Shown one piece after another: positions 44,053 to 53,077 of a DNA stretch of 64,000 nt (position 1 is its first letter; every line of letters begins with the position of its first letter). Made by a program: the position numbers and the translations under genes. This stretch comes from Nostoc sp. ATCC 43529 (GTDB lineage: Bacteria > Cyanobacteriota > Cyanobacteriia > Cyanobacteriales > Nostocaceae). The stretch spans positions 248,001 through 312,000 of the forward strand of contig LWTK01000074.1 in assembly GCA_003326205.1 (NCBI GenBank). The letters run 5' to 3'. A model generated the notes under the pieces. That model was not told the DNA's origin. It was given only the letters and a program-made list of their open reading frames with translations, and searched no databases.

Positions 44053-44114
44053 GCTTTACAACAATCAAATATGAGTCCTATAGTTGTATGCCCCTACAAA
44101 AAATTCATGTACTT

Positions 44115-44274
44115 AGGACTTACGCAAAAACTCTCTCTTGCTCTTATTTCTTTGTGTCCTTTGCAACGGCAGTCGCTCATGGGGAGACCCCCAAGACCGC
44201 GCTGCCTCTCCTTTGCGGTAGCCTGCGGCAAGCCGCTCCGCGTCTACGTTTTTTCATAATTTTGGGTAAGTCCT
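44115..44274. mobile_element. Small element with AGGACTTACGCA ends (second copy)
   Basis: AGGACTTACGCA at 44115-44126 and TGGGTAAGTCCT at 44263-44274 (one mismatch) bound 160 bases. It contains the 32-base CGTAGACGCGGAG motif in reverse (44217-44248), as does the copy at 22680. The interior differs in length and sequence from that copy. Two overlapping 62-codon frames here are not genes. Confidence 0.75.
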
Positions 44275-44458
44275 GATACTGAAAGTTTTATGTTAATAAG
44301 ATTACAAAACTATGTTTAAACCTCAGAAGGTCAAAGTTGAACTTCAGGTGTAGGGCGAATTTTTAATTTTTGACTGGCTTGCTACCCTGATAAAAAATAC
44401 TGAAACTATTAAAATCAAAAGCATGTGCCTAGTTCATACCCACTAATCTTTGCCAGCC

Positions 44459-46018
44459 ATGCCTCTGTCACGCATCGTAACGCTGATTGTCGGTCTAATC
44501 GTCATTTTGGGGCTAGCTTTATGGCTAATTGATTCGCTATCACGGCTTTATTGGCAATTGTCTTATTCGCCGTTGTTAGGCAATTTGTTGCTATTGCTGC
44601 TCATTGTGTTGATTGGAGGGTTGGTTGCCGCTTTTGTTTATTATGTACTAGTACTTCAAACTGGGGAAAAGCGATCGCGCCGCAATCGTTCTCGTGTGAC
44701 TCCAGCGCAAATCCCAGCTGGTAAGTCTGATGCAGCTTCTACGACTCTCCAAGCTGTGCGCCAACAGGTAGCGCAAATTCAAGATGAAGTCGCACGCCAA
44801 GCTTTATTAAGTAAATCGCGGGAGATTGAAGCCAATCTCGCACGGGGTGAAATTCAAGTGGTGGTATTCGGTACCGGGAGTGCTGGCAAAACTTCTCTAG
44901 TAAATGCCATCATGGGACGCATGGTGGGTCAAGTGGATGCACCAATGGGTACAACCCAAGTCGGGGAAACTTATTGTCTGCGGTTGAAGGGATTAGAACG
45001 CAAAATTTTAATTACGGATACGCCGGGAATTTTAGAAGCGGGTGTGGCGGGGACAGAACGCGAACAAATGGCGCGAGAACTAGCGACGGAAGCAGATTTA
45101 TTATTATTTGTGGTGGATAATGATTTACGACGCTCCGAATATGAACCACTACGGGGACTAGCGGAAATTGGCAAGCGATCGCTGTTGGTTCTCAACAAAA
45201 CCGATTTATATACAGATGAAGATAAAGAAGCCATCTTGGCTAGGTTGCGTCAGCGGGTGCGGGGATTTATTGCTACTAATGATGTAGTCGCGATCGCTGC
45301 TAATCCCCAATCTGCACAACTAGAAACTGGCGAAAGCTTCCAGCCAGAAGCAGATATTGTTCCTTTGTTGCGGCGCATGGCTGCAATTTTACGCGCCGAA
45401 GGTGAAGATTTGGTGGCGGATAATATTCTTTTACAATCTCTCCGATTGGGCGACGAGGCGCGAAAACTCATCGATGGTCAACGCCGCCGCCAAGCTGACA
45501 AAATCGTAGAACGCTTTCAATGGATTGGTGCTGGTGTTGTATCGGTGACGCCCGTACCAGTGGTAGATTTATTAGCAACTGCCGCCGTCAATGCTCAAAT
45601 GGTCGTAGAAATTGGTCGAGTATATGGCTGTGAATTAAATATGGAACGGGGCCGAGAATTAGCCCTTTCGTTAGCAAAAACTATCGCCAGTTTAGGTATT
45701 GTTAAAGGAGCAATTCAATTATTATCTACAGCTTTGCAACTTAATGTTGCTACCTTTATTATTGGCAGAGCAATTCAAGGTGTGACAGCAGCTTATTTAA
45801 CGCGAATTGCTGGTAAAAGCTTTATTGAATATTTTCGCCACGACCAAGATTGGGGCGATGGCGGAATGACCGAAGTTGTGCAACGACAGTTTCAAATTAA
45901 TCGCAGAGATGAATTTATTAAGGCTTTTGTTCGGGAAGCGATCGCCAAAGTAGTCAAGCCATTACAAGATAAAACTGAGGCGATGGAAGAACAAGAAAGC
46001 AGAGAAGAACTTCAGTGA
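44459..46018 (+). CDS. Membrane-anchored GTPase with DUF697 domain
   Basis: About 519 residues. Two membrane helices at the N terminus (about 8-27 and 38-63) are followed by a basic linker and a coiled segment. The Era-like GTPase has G1 GTGSAGKTS, G3 DTPG and G4 NKTD. Downstream, the DUF697 region (VSVTPVPVVDLLATAAVNAQMVVEIG) is hydrophobic and probably membrane-associated. Cyanobacteria and plastids have several such proteins; none has a firm function. The ATG at 44459 is preferred over a TTG at 44450. Confidence 0.88.
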   Translation: MPLSRIVTLIVGLIVILGLALWLIDSLSRLYWQLSYSPLLGNLLLLLLIVLIGGLVAAFVYYVLVLQTGEKRSRRNRSRVTPAQIPAGKSDAASTTLQAVRQQVAQIQDEVARQALLSKSREIEANLARGEIQVVVFGTGSAGKTSLVNAIMGRMVGQVDAPMGTTQVGETYCLRLKGLERKILITDTPGILEAGVAGTEREQMARELATEADLLLFVVDNDLRRSEYEPLRGLAEIGKRSLLVLNKTDLYTDEDKEAILARLRQRVRGFIATNDVVAIAANPQSAQLETGESFQPEADIVPLLRRMAAILRAEGEDLVADNILLQSLRLGDEARKLIDGQRRRQADKIVERFQWIGAGVVSVTPVPVVDLLATAAVNAQMVVEIGRVYGCELNMERGRELALSLAKTIASLGIVKGAIQLLSTALQLNVATFIIGRAIQGVTAAYLTRIAGKSFIEYFRHDQDWGDGGMTEVVQRQFQINRRDEFIKAFVREAIAKVVKPLQDKTEAMEEQESREELQ

Positions 46019-46080
46019 ATTACCTATGTTTTGATTGTTTGGCGTTATGCAGATGTGCACGACAAAGCGAATTTATCAAT

Positions 46081-46238
46081 ATAGGACTCATATTTGATTT
46101 TTGAAATATACCTAGCTAGTAGGGTGCGTTACGCCAAAGGCTAACGCACCAAATCCTTAAGAATGGTGCGTTATGCTTCGCAATAACGCACCCTACACAT
46201 ACTTAAATTTTTTCAATAATCAAATCGGATTCCTATAG
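46081..46238. repeat. Inverted-repeat element ATAGGACTC with a nested GTAGGGTGCGTTA palindrome
   Basis: ATAGGACTCATATTTGATTT (46081-46100) and its imperfect complement (46213-46236) enclose GTAGGGTGCGTTA...TAACGCACCCTAC (46119-46196), itself built of two hairpins with GCTAACGCACC and GGTGCGTTATG arms. Related outer ends lie at 44062-44081 and near 58541-58562. Confidence 0.65.
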
Positions 46239-46240
46239 AT

Positions 46241-46269
46241 GTAGAGACATTGCATTGCAACGTCTCTAC
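46241..46269. repeat. Dispersed palindrome, AGAGACGTTGCA type (third copy)
   Basis: GTAGAGACATTGCA and TGCAACGTCTCTAC pair with a single mismatch. It is directly adjacent to the element at 46081-46238 and about 50 bases past the stop of the PEP-CTERM gene. Confidence 0.88.
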
Positions 46270-46316
46270 AAGGATTTTGGCATCACATCTGTGAATTATG
46301 AATTATGAATTAATAA

Positions 46317-47027
46317 TTATTTGGTCAAGGACGCTTTTCGTTTGCGCTTTAACCACAAACCTACAACACCAGCAACCGCTATCCCACCAATGGTATAAGG
46401 TTCTGGAACCGTGGTTGAATCTGTATCGATTACAAGTGTCGCAAAAGTACCATCACCGCTACCGGCGAAAAGATATTCGTCTGCATTTAATCCAATATCA
46501 CCCAGAAGCGCACCTCCAATTGAGAAAAAGTTCCCACTTCTGTTATTAATATCTGCAATGGCGTCAGAGTTGAGAGCAAAACTCAAAATATCGTTGGGAT
46601 CGCCAGAACTATTGACATCAAAAATTCCATAGTTTTTACCACTTCCCAAATCGCTATAAATAGTATTATTGGGGCTATTAACTTTTTGGCTTAATACATC
46701 AGCAGCTGTTGAAACATCAAATAAACCTAGAGTTTTTATTCCATTTTCTGAACCGTCAAATCGTTGAACTTGTAGGGTTGCTGATGAAACTTTTCCTATA
46801 TTATCAAGAGCAAATGTAAAATAATTACGCAAATCTGTTGCGCGTATGTTTCCAGTTACGTAGTTGGTGTTACTGTTAGAATTACCAACATTCAGCCCGC
46901 CTTCAGCAGCCCACCAACCTTGGCTAGACGCACTCAGAGTCAAAATTGCCGCTTGCGCTGTATTCATCATTCCTAATCCGAATCCAACAATAGCAGCCGT
47001 AATTGTCAATTTGTAAGACTTTTGCAT
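46317..47027 (-). CDS. PEP-CTERM domain secreted protein
   Basis: A 236-residue exported protein. An N-terminal signal peptide (ITAAIVGFGLGMMNTAQA, cleavage at about residue 26) and a C-terminal sorting tail (VPEPYTIGGIAVAGVVGLWLKRKRK) define it as an exosortase substrate. The middle 180 residues are rich in Asn, Ser and Gly, as in carbohydrate-coated or matrix proteins. No exosortase gene is in the window; it would be encoded elsewhere. Function unknown beyond a surface location. Confidence 0.9.
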   Translation of the reverse strand: MQKSYKLTITAAIVGFGLGMMNTAQAAILTLSASSQGWWAAEGGLNVGNSNSNTNYVTGNIRATDLRNYFTFALDNIGKVSSATLQVQRFDGSENGIKTLGLFDVSTAADVLSQKVNSPNNTIYSDLGSGKNYGIFDVNSSGDPNDILSFALNSDAIADINNRSGNFFSIGGALLGDIGLNADEYLFAGSGDGTFATLVIDTDSTTVPEPYTIGGIAVAGVVGLWLKRKRKASLTK

Positions 47028-47760
47028 CGGATATTAGCCTCAATTTGAATTTGTTTGTGTGAAACTGACAAAACTCTTTCTTGTACGATCGCTGCTTCTT
47101 CAAGGATCTGGTTTCTTGAATATTAAGAGTTGCTAATCTTAGTCCCAAATTCAGTGTTAGCTACCGTTCTACTAGTAGCAGAACTTTTGTACTAACATTT
47201 AATAACACTGTTATCAGCATCATAATAATTACAAAATTTTAACCTAGTAAGTATAAATACACAAAATTTATATAAAATTTACACAAAATTCATATTGTAT
47301 TTTTTAAACTGGCTTTAGCAAGCCTAAATCACTCACGAACAAATCTATTGCCTATTACCTACCTCCACGACTAATTTCACAACTCATTTACAAATGCGAT
47401 TTTGCTAAAACACGATGGAGAATTGTTGAGCGAATCTGTTACCTTTCAATAAATCCTCATTCTGTCAAAATTTCATCTACCAAATTGCAGACGTTGATTG
47501 TAGTAGTGGCAATTATCATTTCTTGAGTACATATTGTAGTGACTATGAACTGGGGATTTGTGGAGCGATCGCCCATCAACTGCAAACTAGGCTACATTGT
47601 GTAACTCAGTTATGGAAATCTGATTGTAAATGCTGGCGATCGCTAAAACTTACTTATATACGTTTAAATATGTTCTAGTTATGATATATTAATCACCAGC
47701 AATTAAAAAACGCTGGTTTTACAGTCAATCTTTATTTTGAAATAAATACTTGAAATAATA
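47028..47760. other. Intergenic region before the deacetylase gene
   Basis: 733 bases, A/T-rich. Two gcgatcgc-type sites (about 47564 and 47637) and no coding frame of interest. Promoters for the divergent PEP-CTERM and deacetylase genes should lie here but cannot be placed. No inverted-repeat element was seen, unlike most gaps of this size in the window. Confidence 0.35.
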
Positions 47761-48744
47761 ATGAAAACCAAAGGAAAAGCAAATAAACCAATAGCCAGTC
47801 TTTCTTTAGATTTAGATAATATTTGGTCTTATTTAAAAAATCAAGGCGCTCCAGGTTGGGAGAGTTTTCCCTCTTACTTAGATATTGCAGTACCGCGTTT
47901 TTTAGAAATTCTTGAGCAATGGAATTTGAGAATCACAGTATTCATTGTTGGTCAAGATGCAGCGCTGGAAAAAAATCATCAGGCAATACAGGCGATCGCC
48001 AATGCCGGTCACGAAATCGGCAACCATTCATTCTACCACTCTCCCTGGCTGCATTTGTATTCTGAGAGCGAGATAGAAGAAGAAGTGGCTATGGCTGAAG
48101 AACATATCAAGCGCGTCACTTATCAACAACCTGTAGGCTTTCGCGGCCCTGGATACAGCTTTTCTCCAGCAGTATTGAAAGTCTTAGCGCGACGCGGCTA
48201 TGAATATGATGCTTCAACTTTTCCTACAATTTTGGGGCCAGTAGCACGAGCTTATTATTTAATGACTTGTAAACTCAGCAAGGAAGAACGTAAAAAGCGG
48301 GAAGCTTTGTTTGGTAGTTTCAAAGATTGTTTGCAGCCTCTAAATCCCTACCAATGGCACATGGGTAAGGATAGATTGACTGAAATTCCTGTTACCACCA
48401 TGCCAATTTTCAAAGTGCCAATTCACTTCAGTTACATCATGTATTTGGCTAGATTTTCTAGCGGTTTGGCATTATTTTATTTGAGAATTGCTTTATGGTT
48501 GTGTAAACTTACACACACTCAACCATCTTTATTACTCCATCCCACAGACTTTTTAAGTCAAGAAGATGTGCCAGAGTTATCATTTTTTCCTGGTATGGAT
48601 GTTCCCACCTACAAAAAACTGGCAGTGGTGAATAAAAGTTTAGAAATGATAACGAGTCAGTTCAACGTTTTAACTGTTGGACAACACGCCAAGTCCGTAG
48701 CCGGTGTTCGTAAACTACCTGTATTAGTACCTCAAAAAAGGTAA
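47761..48744 (+). CDS. Polysaccharide deacetylase family protein
   Basis: A 327-residue NodB-fold enzyme. The metal site is visible as LDLDN near the N terminus and GNHSFYH, and FRGPGYSFSP is the substrate-side motif. LLLHPTDF near residue 260 carries the second catalytic histidine. There is no signal peptide, so it probably works on a cytoplasmic glycan precursor or lipid-linked sugar. The substrate is unknown. Stand-alone gene, convergent with the response regulator. Confidence 0.85.
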   Translation: MKTKGKANKPIASLSLDLDNIWSYLKNQGAPGWESFPSYLDIAVPRFLEILEQWNLRITVFIVGQDAALEKNHQAIQAIANAGHEIGNHSFYHSPWLHLYSESEIEEEVAMAEEHIKRVTYQQPVGFRGPGYSFSPAVLKVLARRGYEYDASTFPTILGPVARAYYLMTCKLSKEERKKREALFGSFKDCLQPLNPYQWHMGKDRLTEIPVTTMPIFKVPIHFSYIMYLARFSSGLALFYLRIALWLCKLTHTQPSLLLHPTDFLSQEDVPELSFFPGMDVPTYKKLAVVNKSLEMITSQFNVLTVGQHAKSVAGVRKLPVLVPQKR

Positions 48745-48755
48745 AAATAGCCTCG

Positions 48756-49160
48756 TTACCAATTACAAGAAGCAAACAAATCAGCGACAATCTCAACTAG
48801 TTCTTCTGGAAAAACTGGTTTAGATACATGAGTTTGAAAGCCAGCTTCCAAAGCACGAATCCGGCTTTCACTATCGCCAAAAGCAGTTAAGGCAATAGCT
48901 GGGACTTTCCCACCCATGTCTGGTTTGAGCGCACGTATTTTTCTGATTAAGGTGTAGCCATCTTCGTTAGGCATACCGATATCAGAAATTAAGATATCAG
49001 GTTGCAATTGGGGTAAAATTTTCAGTGCTTCTGCGGCGGATGGAACTGCTTCTACGGTAGCTCCATCTGCTTCCAATACTGTAGTAATAAAATAGCGAAT
49101 ATCATCATCATCTTCAACTACAAGAATATTTAAGCTATCAAGAGCTAGAGAAGGTTGCAT
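48756..49160 (-). CDS. Single-domain response regulator (CheY-like)
   Basis: A 134-residue receiver domain with acidic pocket VVEDDDD (16-20), phosphorylation site D60 (ILISDIGMPNEDGY), the conserved Thr/Ala region (ALTAFG) and K114 (VSKPV). It has no output domain, so it acts through protein contacts or as a phosphorelay. No histidine kinase is adjacent; this type is often found as the last domain of hybrid kinases in cyanobacteria. Confidence 0.92.
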   Translation of the reverse strand: MQPSLALDSLNILVVEDDDDIRYFITTVLEADGATVEAVPSAAEALKILPQLQPDILISDIGMPNEDGYTLIRKIRALKPDMGGKVPAIALTAFGDSESRIRALEAGFQTHVSKPVFPEELVEIVADLFASCNW

Positions 49161-49205
49161 AACAAATCATATTTTAATTTTGTTTGACAACAGTGATGAG
49201 GTAAA

Positions 49206-49233
49206 AGAGGCAAGAGGCAAGAGGCAAGAGGCA
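49206..49233. repeat. AGAGGCA heptad array
   Basis: Four exact AGAGGCA copies in tandem, upstream of the response regulator gene. A short tandem repeat of the same class as the TAACTCC and AGAATTC arrays. Confidence 0.85.
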
Positions 49234-49347
49234 ATAGATTTTTCAGGAAAGATTTAGAGTTGCTATAAAGTCGAACTAATAATAATTGTTCTGTATATAT
49301 TAAAAGAGAATGGTTAATGAAATAGCCTTATTTTGATACAACAGTAT

Positions 49348-49749
49348 TTATGAGCGATCGCAGATAATTTCTAGTTCTTGGTAACCTGTTTGTTCGTCAA
49401 ATGTTCTATTAAATGTAAATTCCTCACTCGCACCAATAACTATTTCAGCAGTTGTGTAGATAATGCATCGATAGTCGAGATGTCCCCCGATAGTTTTGCC
49501 TTTTCCATCGGAAATAGCGATATGCAAATGCACACCTGTATTTGCTATTGTACCATTGAGAGCGATGATTTCAAATTTTTCGGTTAATACCGTACTAATG
49601 GCTTGATTAGCAAAGCGAATTTTGGCTTCTTCTAGGCTACCAATAGCACTTAATATAAACCCTGCTTTAATGTCTTCTTGTATCACAAAATTGTTTAAGC
49701 TTTGTTTTAAATCTTCGTGGGGTTTTAATCTAAGAGCAAAAACTTTCAT
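49348..49749 (-). CDS. PPC (DUF296) domain protein
   Basis: A 133-residue stand-alone PPC domain, the fold also found fused to AT-hooks in plants. The sequence FALRLKPHEDLKQSLNNFV, the GFILSAIGSLEEAKIRFA block and the metal-site motif HLHIAISDGKGKTIGGHL are diagnostic. In bacteria it forms trimers of unknown role, often described as DNA-binding. Stand-alone gene. Confidence 0.9.
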   Translation of the reverse strand: MKVFALRLKPHEDLKQSLNNFVIQEDIKAGFILSAIGSLEEAKIRFANQAISTVLTEKFEIIALNGTIANTGVHLHIAISDGKGKTIGGHLDYRCIIYTTAEIVIGASEEFTFNRTFDEQTGYQELEIICDRS

Positions 49750-49871
49750 GATTCAATAATCATTAATTAGTCTTTTTGGTAATATCTAGCAATTTAACAC
49801 AAATTTCTCAGGAATTTTACTGAGCCAATAAAACAATAAATATTACTAATATATACATAAATATTATTAGG

Positions 49872-52349
49872 ATGCAGAATATGTCAGATCTACCAGTTCA
49901 GTGCAAAAATTTAAAAGAACAAGTAGAGTCAATATTACAACTTTTACAGCAAGAACCAACGCTACGTTCTCAAGATATTACATTTGTACAAACTTCTTTA
50001 AATAAAGCGATTTCTCCTAAGTTTGAGATTGTGTTTGCGGGTGCATTTAGCGCTGGAAAATCAATGCTAATCAATGCACTTTTAGAGAGAGAATTACTGT
50101 ATAGTGCAGAGGGACACGCTACAGGTACAGAATGCAAAATTGAGTATGCACAAATAGATAAAGAAAGCGTTGTTTTAACATTTTTAAGTGAAGCAGAAAT
50201 TCGAGAACAAGCAGTTTTTTTGTGTCAGCAACTAGGATTTAAAACAGTAGCTAATATCAACCAAGCTGATGTAATTAACTTACTACGTCAAGGTTGCGAA
50301 GCTATTATTCAGCAGGAAGGTGGTGAGAGTAAATCAGAACGTGCAAAACAAGCCAAGGCCTTAATCTTATTGCTAGAAGGATATATAGCAAACCGCGATC
50401 GCATTTATACTGTAACTAATGCTACATATTCAATGGAGCAATTTAACTTTTCTAATCTCAAGGAAGCTGCTGGATATGCGCGTCGTGGTAGCAATAGCGC
50501 GGTATTGAAGCGGATAGAATATTACTGCAACCATCCTTTGCTACAAGATGGAAATGTAATTATCGATACCCCTGGTATTGATGCGCCGGTGGAGAAAGAT
50601 GCACAGCTAACTTATGCCAAAATTCAACATCCCGATACTTCGGCGGTGGTATGCGTACTAAAACCTGCTTCCGCGGGTGACATGACAAAAGAAGAAACAC
50701 AGCTTTTAGAATTAATGCGGCAAAATGCGGGAGTACGCGATCGCGTTTTCTATGTCTTCAACCGCATCGATGAGACTTGGTATAATACTCAGCTACGCCA
50801 ACGATTAGATGATTTAATTAATGGACAATTTCATGATACAAATAGGGTTTATAAAACCAGTGGTTTATTAGGATTTTATAGCAGTCAGATTAAACAAACA
50901 AGTGCAAAAGATAGATTTGGTTTAGATTCTTTTTTTGCCGAAAGCGTCAAAAGTTTAGATGGTAAAGAAGATACACCGCAATTTGTCTATGCGTTTAACA
51001 ACTATTGTGTGAATTCTGGAAAACTATCTTCCACAAAATTCCGTGTTTCCGTTAACGGTTTTGAAACGCCGAATCAAAATTATGTGCGGATTTTGGCAGA
51101 TTGGGGAAGTGAACTGATAGAACAGCTAATCGAAGATAGTGGTATTGAGGAATTTCGCACTGCAATTACTCGTTATTTGACTGAAGAAAAACGTCCACAA
51201 TTATTTAAAAACCTTGCTAATGACTTGGAAGACGTTTGCATAAAATTGAAAAAACATTACCAAAGTTCCCAACGCAATTTAGATAGTCAGCCACAAGAAA
51301 TTGAAACGATGAAGGCGCAAGAATTACAACGCCTCAATCAACAACTCCAGCAAATTGGGAAAGACTTTAATCAGCATATCAAAGAAGAAGTTAACCTAAT
51401 AGCTTGTAGTTCTTGCGATGCTTTTGAAACAGATTTTAAACAATTGCAATCACGAATGATTCGCCGTCTAGATGAGTTACTAGATACTTTTTCTGTAGCT
51501 TATGCTTATCGACGTGCAACAATTAGCCACCCTCGCAATGCCACTGCACCTTTACTAGCAATTTTAGTGGAGGCATTTTATTACTTAGCAAATCAATTAG
51601 AAGATATTTTAATTGAATCTTCTCAGCAAATCATTGCCAGCTTTTTTCAGCGATTGCTGGAAAAAATTCGTAAATCAGAATATTATCGCCAATTGTATCG
51701 CTTATTAGATAATGATGGTGGCATTGAACAAGAGATTAGAAATCTAGAAAAACGAGTTACTCAAGCAGTAGTGAGTGCAGCTAGCGTAGAGTGCGATCGC
51801 TTTGTGCGAGAAAGTCCTAGATTTTATGATGAAGGCACTTTTTCCATATATCAATTTCGCCAGACTTTATTACAAACCTCCCAAACTTACGACGCTGAAA
51901 GTATCGTCGAAGCAGAACCAGCCATTAGGCAATTATTGAAGTTAGATTTTGAGCCAAAAGTTTCTCAAACTATTCGCAAATCTTTCCGCCAAACCATCAA
52001 CCAAATTTTGAAAACTCAGTTATTGCCAATGGCTGAGCAACAAGCAGATGACATTTTGCAGCAATATCCACAGGCACGTGCTTATTTAGAGAAAACACTC
52101 GAACAAGAAGCTGAAGCGAAAATTGCCACTAATCAACGATTATTGAATGTTCTGGAAGCAAATATTGAAACATATAATTCAGCAGCTTCTAGTATCAATC
52201 TTTGTTTACAGACAATGCAATTATCTGACCATTTTTTGCCTGTAATTGGCGATACTGAATTTATCTATTTTAATCCTGAGGTATTAAATACAGCTACCAA
52301 TGGATTTATGATTTCAGATGGGTTAATTGATGGGGTAAAAGAGATTTAA
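49872..52349 (+). CDS. Dynamin-like GTPase
   Basis: An 825-residue large GTPase. G1 is GAFSAGKS (57-64), the switch threonine lies in ATGTEC, G3 is DTPG and G4 is NRID. After the GTPase head come about 450 residues of predominantly helical sequence with long coiled coils (SSQRNLDSQPQEIETMKAQELQRLNQQLQQIGK in part), as in dynamin-family stalks. It differs clearly from the well-studied Nostoc BDLP1. No membrane helix is obvious. Bacterial dynamin-like proteins act in membrane fusion, repair or phage defence; which applies here is unknown. An ATG three codons in may be the true start. Confidence 0.85.
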   Translation: MQNMSDLPVQCKNLKEQVESILQLLQQEPTLRSQDITFVQTSLNKAISPKFEIVFAGAFSAGKSMLINALLERELLYSAEGHATGTECKIEYAQIDKESVVLTFLSEAEIREQAVFLCQQLGFKTVANINQADVINLLRQGCEAIIQQEGGESKSERAKQAKALILLLEGYIANRDRIYTVTNATYSMEQFNFSNLKEAAGYARRGSNSAVLKRIEYYCNHPLLQDGNVIIDTPGIDAPVEKDAQLTYAKIQHPDTSAVVCVLKPASAGDMTKEETQLLELMRQNAGVRDRVFYVFNRIDETWYNTQLRQRLDDLINGQFHDTNRVYKTSGLLGFYSSQIKQTSAKDRFGLDSFFAESVKSLDGKEDTPQFVYAFNNYCVNSGKLSSTKFRVSVNGFETPNQNYVRILADWGSELIEQLIEDSGIEEFRTAITRYLTEEKRPQLFKNLANDLEDVCIKLKKHYQSSQRNLDSQPQEIETMKAQELQRLNQQLQQIGKDFNQHIKEEVNLIACSSCDAFETDFKQLQSRMIRRLDELLDTFSVAYAYRRATISHPRNATAPLLAILVEAFYYLANQLEDILIESSQQIIASFFQRLLEKIRKSEYYRQLYRLLDNDGGIEQEIRNLEKRVTQAVVSAASVECDRFVRESPRFYDEGTFSIYQFRQTLLQTSQTYDAESIVEAEPAIRQLLKLDFEPKVSQTIRKSFRQTINQILKTQLLPMAEQQADDILQQYPQARAYLEKTLEQEAEAKIATNQRLLNVLEANIETYNSAASSINLCLQTMQLSDHFLPVIGDTEFIYFNPEVLNTATNGFMISDGLIDGVKEI

Positions 52350-52423
52350 CATAAATAAATCAGAAAAACCGAAAAATTGAGGTTAATATAACTACTGGGA
52401 ATTATCGCAACGGAGGCAGGTAA

Positions 52424-53074
52424 ATGATTCAGTCGTTACCAATTCCTATTACTGTTAGCCAGTTTCTAGACTGGTATCCTGTTAATTCAACACAGCTTCG
52501 TTACGAACTACATAATGGATTTATCAAGGTAATGCCACCGCCAACAGGGGATCATGAATTAGTTATCGCATTCTTAATCAAGCAAATTTTGCTGGAGTGC
52601 GCTCGATTTTCAATCCCCTATGACATTCCTAAAATGGGATTTGTTCAAGCATCTGAAAGTGAATCCGCTTTCTTACCTGATGTGCTGTTGTTGAATCGTT
52701 TCAACCTAGTCAACGAGCCGTTGTGGAGAACTAAATCAACACTTAGCCAATCAGCATCAATCCCATTAGTTATCGAGGTTGTCAGCACAAACTGGCGTGA
52801 TGATTACTTTACCAAACTTGGCCAATATGTTCGCGTAGCGTCTCGAAGAGAAGCCATTGGTATCCCAGAATATTGGATTGTAGATTACGCCGCGCTAGGT
52901 GGCAGAAAATTTATTGGTAATCCTAAACAGCCAACTATCTCCATTTACTCGTTAGTTGAGGGAGAATACCAAGTCCGGCAGTTTCGCACAAGCGATCGCA
53001 TTATCTCACCCATTTTCCCAGAATTGAATTTAACTGCCGAACAAATTTTTCAAGCCGCCAGCTTTCCGGTGTAG
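52424..53074 (+). CDS. Uma2 family protein (putative endonuclease) with a repeat-derived insertion
   Basis: A 216-residue Uma2 protein with YELHNGFIKVMPP, FLPDVLLL, IPLVIEVVSTNW and EYWIVDY in order, so the PD-(D/E)XK fold seems intact. Between the catalytic lysine region (KLGQY) and EYWIVDY there are 13 residues instead of the usual 6 (compare the gene at 649). The extra seven (about VASRREA) are encoded by a dispersed repeat. A GGAGG site precedes the ATG. The next gene follows after 3 bases. Confidence 0.88.
   Translation: MIQSLPIPITVSQFLDWYPVNSTQLRYELHNGFIKVMPPPTGDHELVIAFLIKQILLECARFSIPYDIPKMGFVQASESESAFLPDVLLLNRFNLVNEPLWRTKSTLSQSASIPLVIEVVSTNWRDDYFTKLGQYVRVASRREAIGIPEYWIVDYAALGGRKFIGNPKQPTISIYSLVEGEYQVRQFRTSDRIISPIFPELNLTAEQIFQAASFPV
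52837..52855 (+). repeat. Dispersed repeat inside the Uma2 coding region
   Basis: AGCGTCTCGAAGAGAAGCC, one mismatch from the complement of 36924-36942. It lies in frame and matches the place where this Uma2 protein is seven residues longer than its relatives. Confidence 0.75.
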
Positions 53075-53077
53075 CCG

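Noticed and set aside
44071..44276. Two overlapping 62-codon frames
   Set aside because: Both lie inside the second AGGACTTACGCA element and are translations of repeat DNA.
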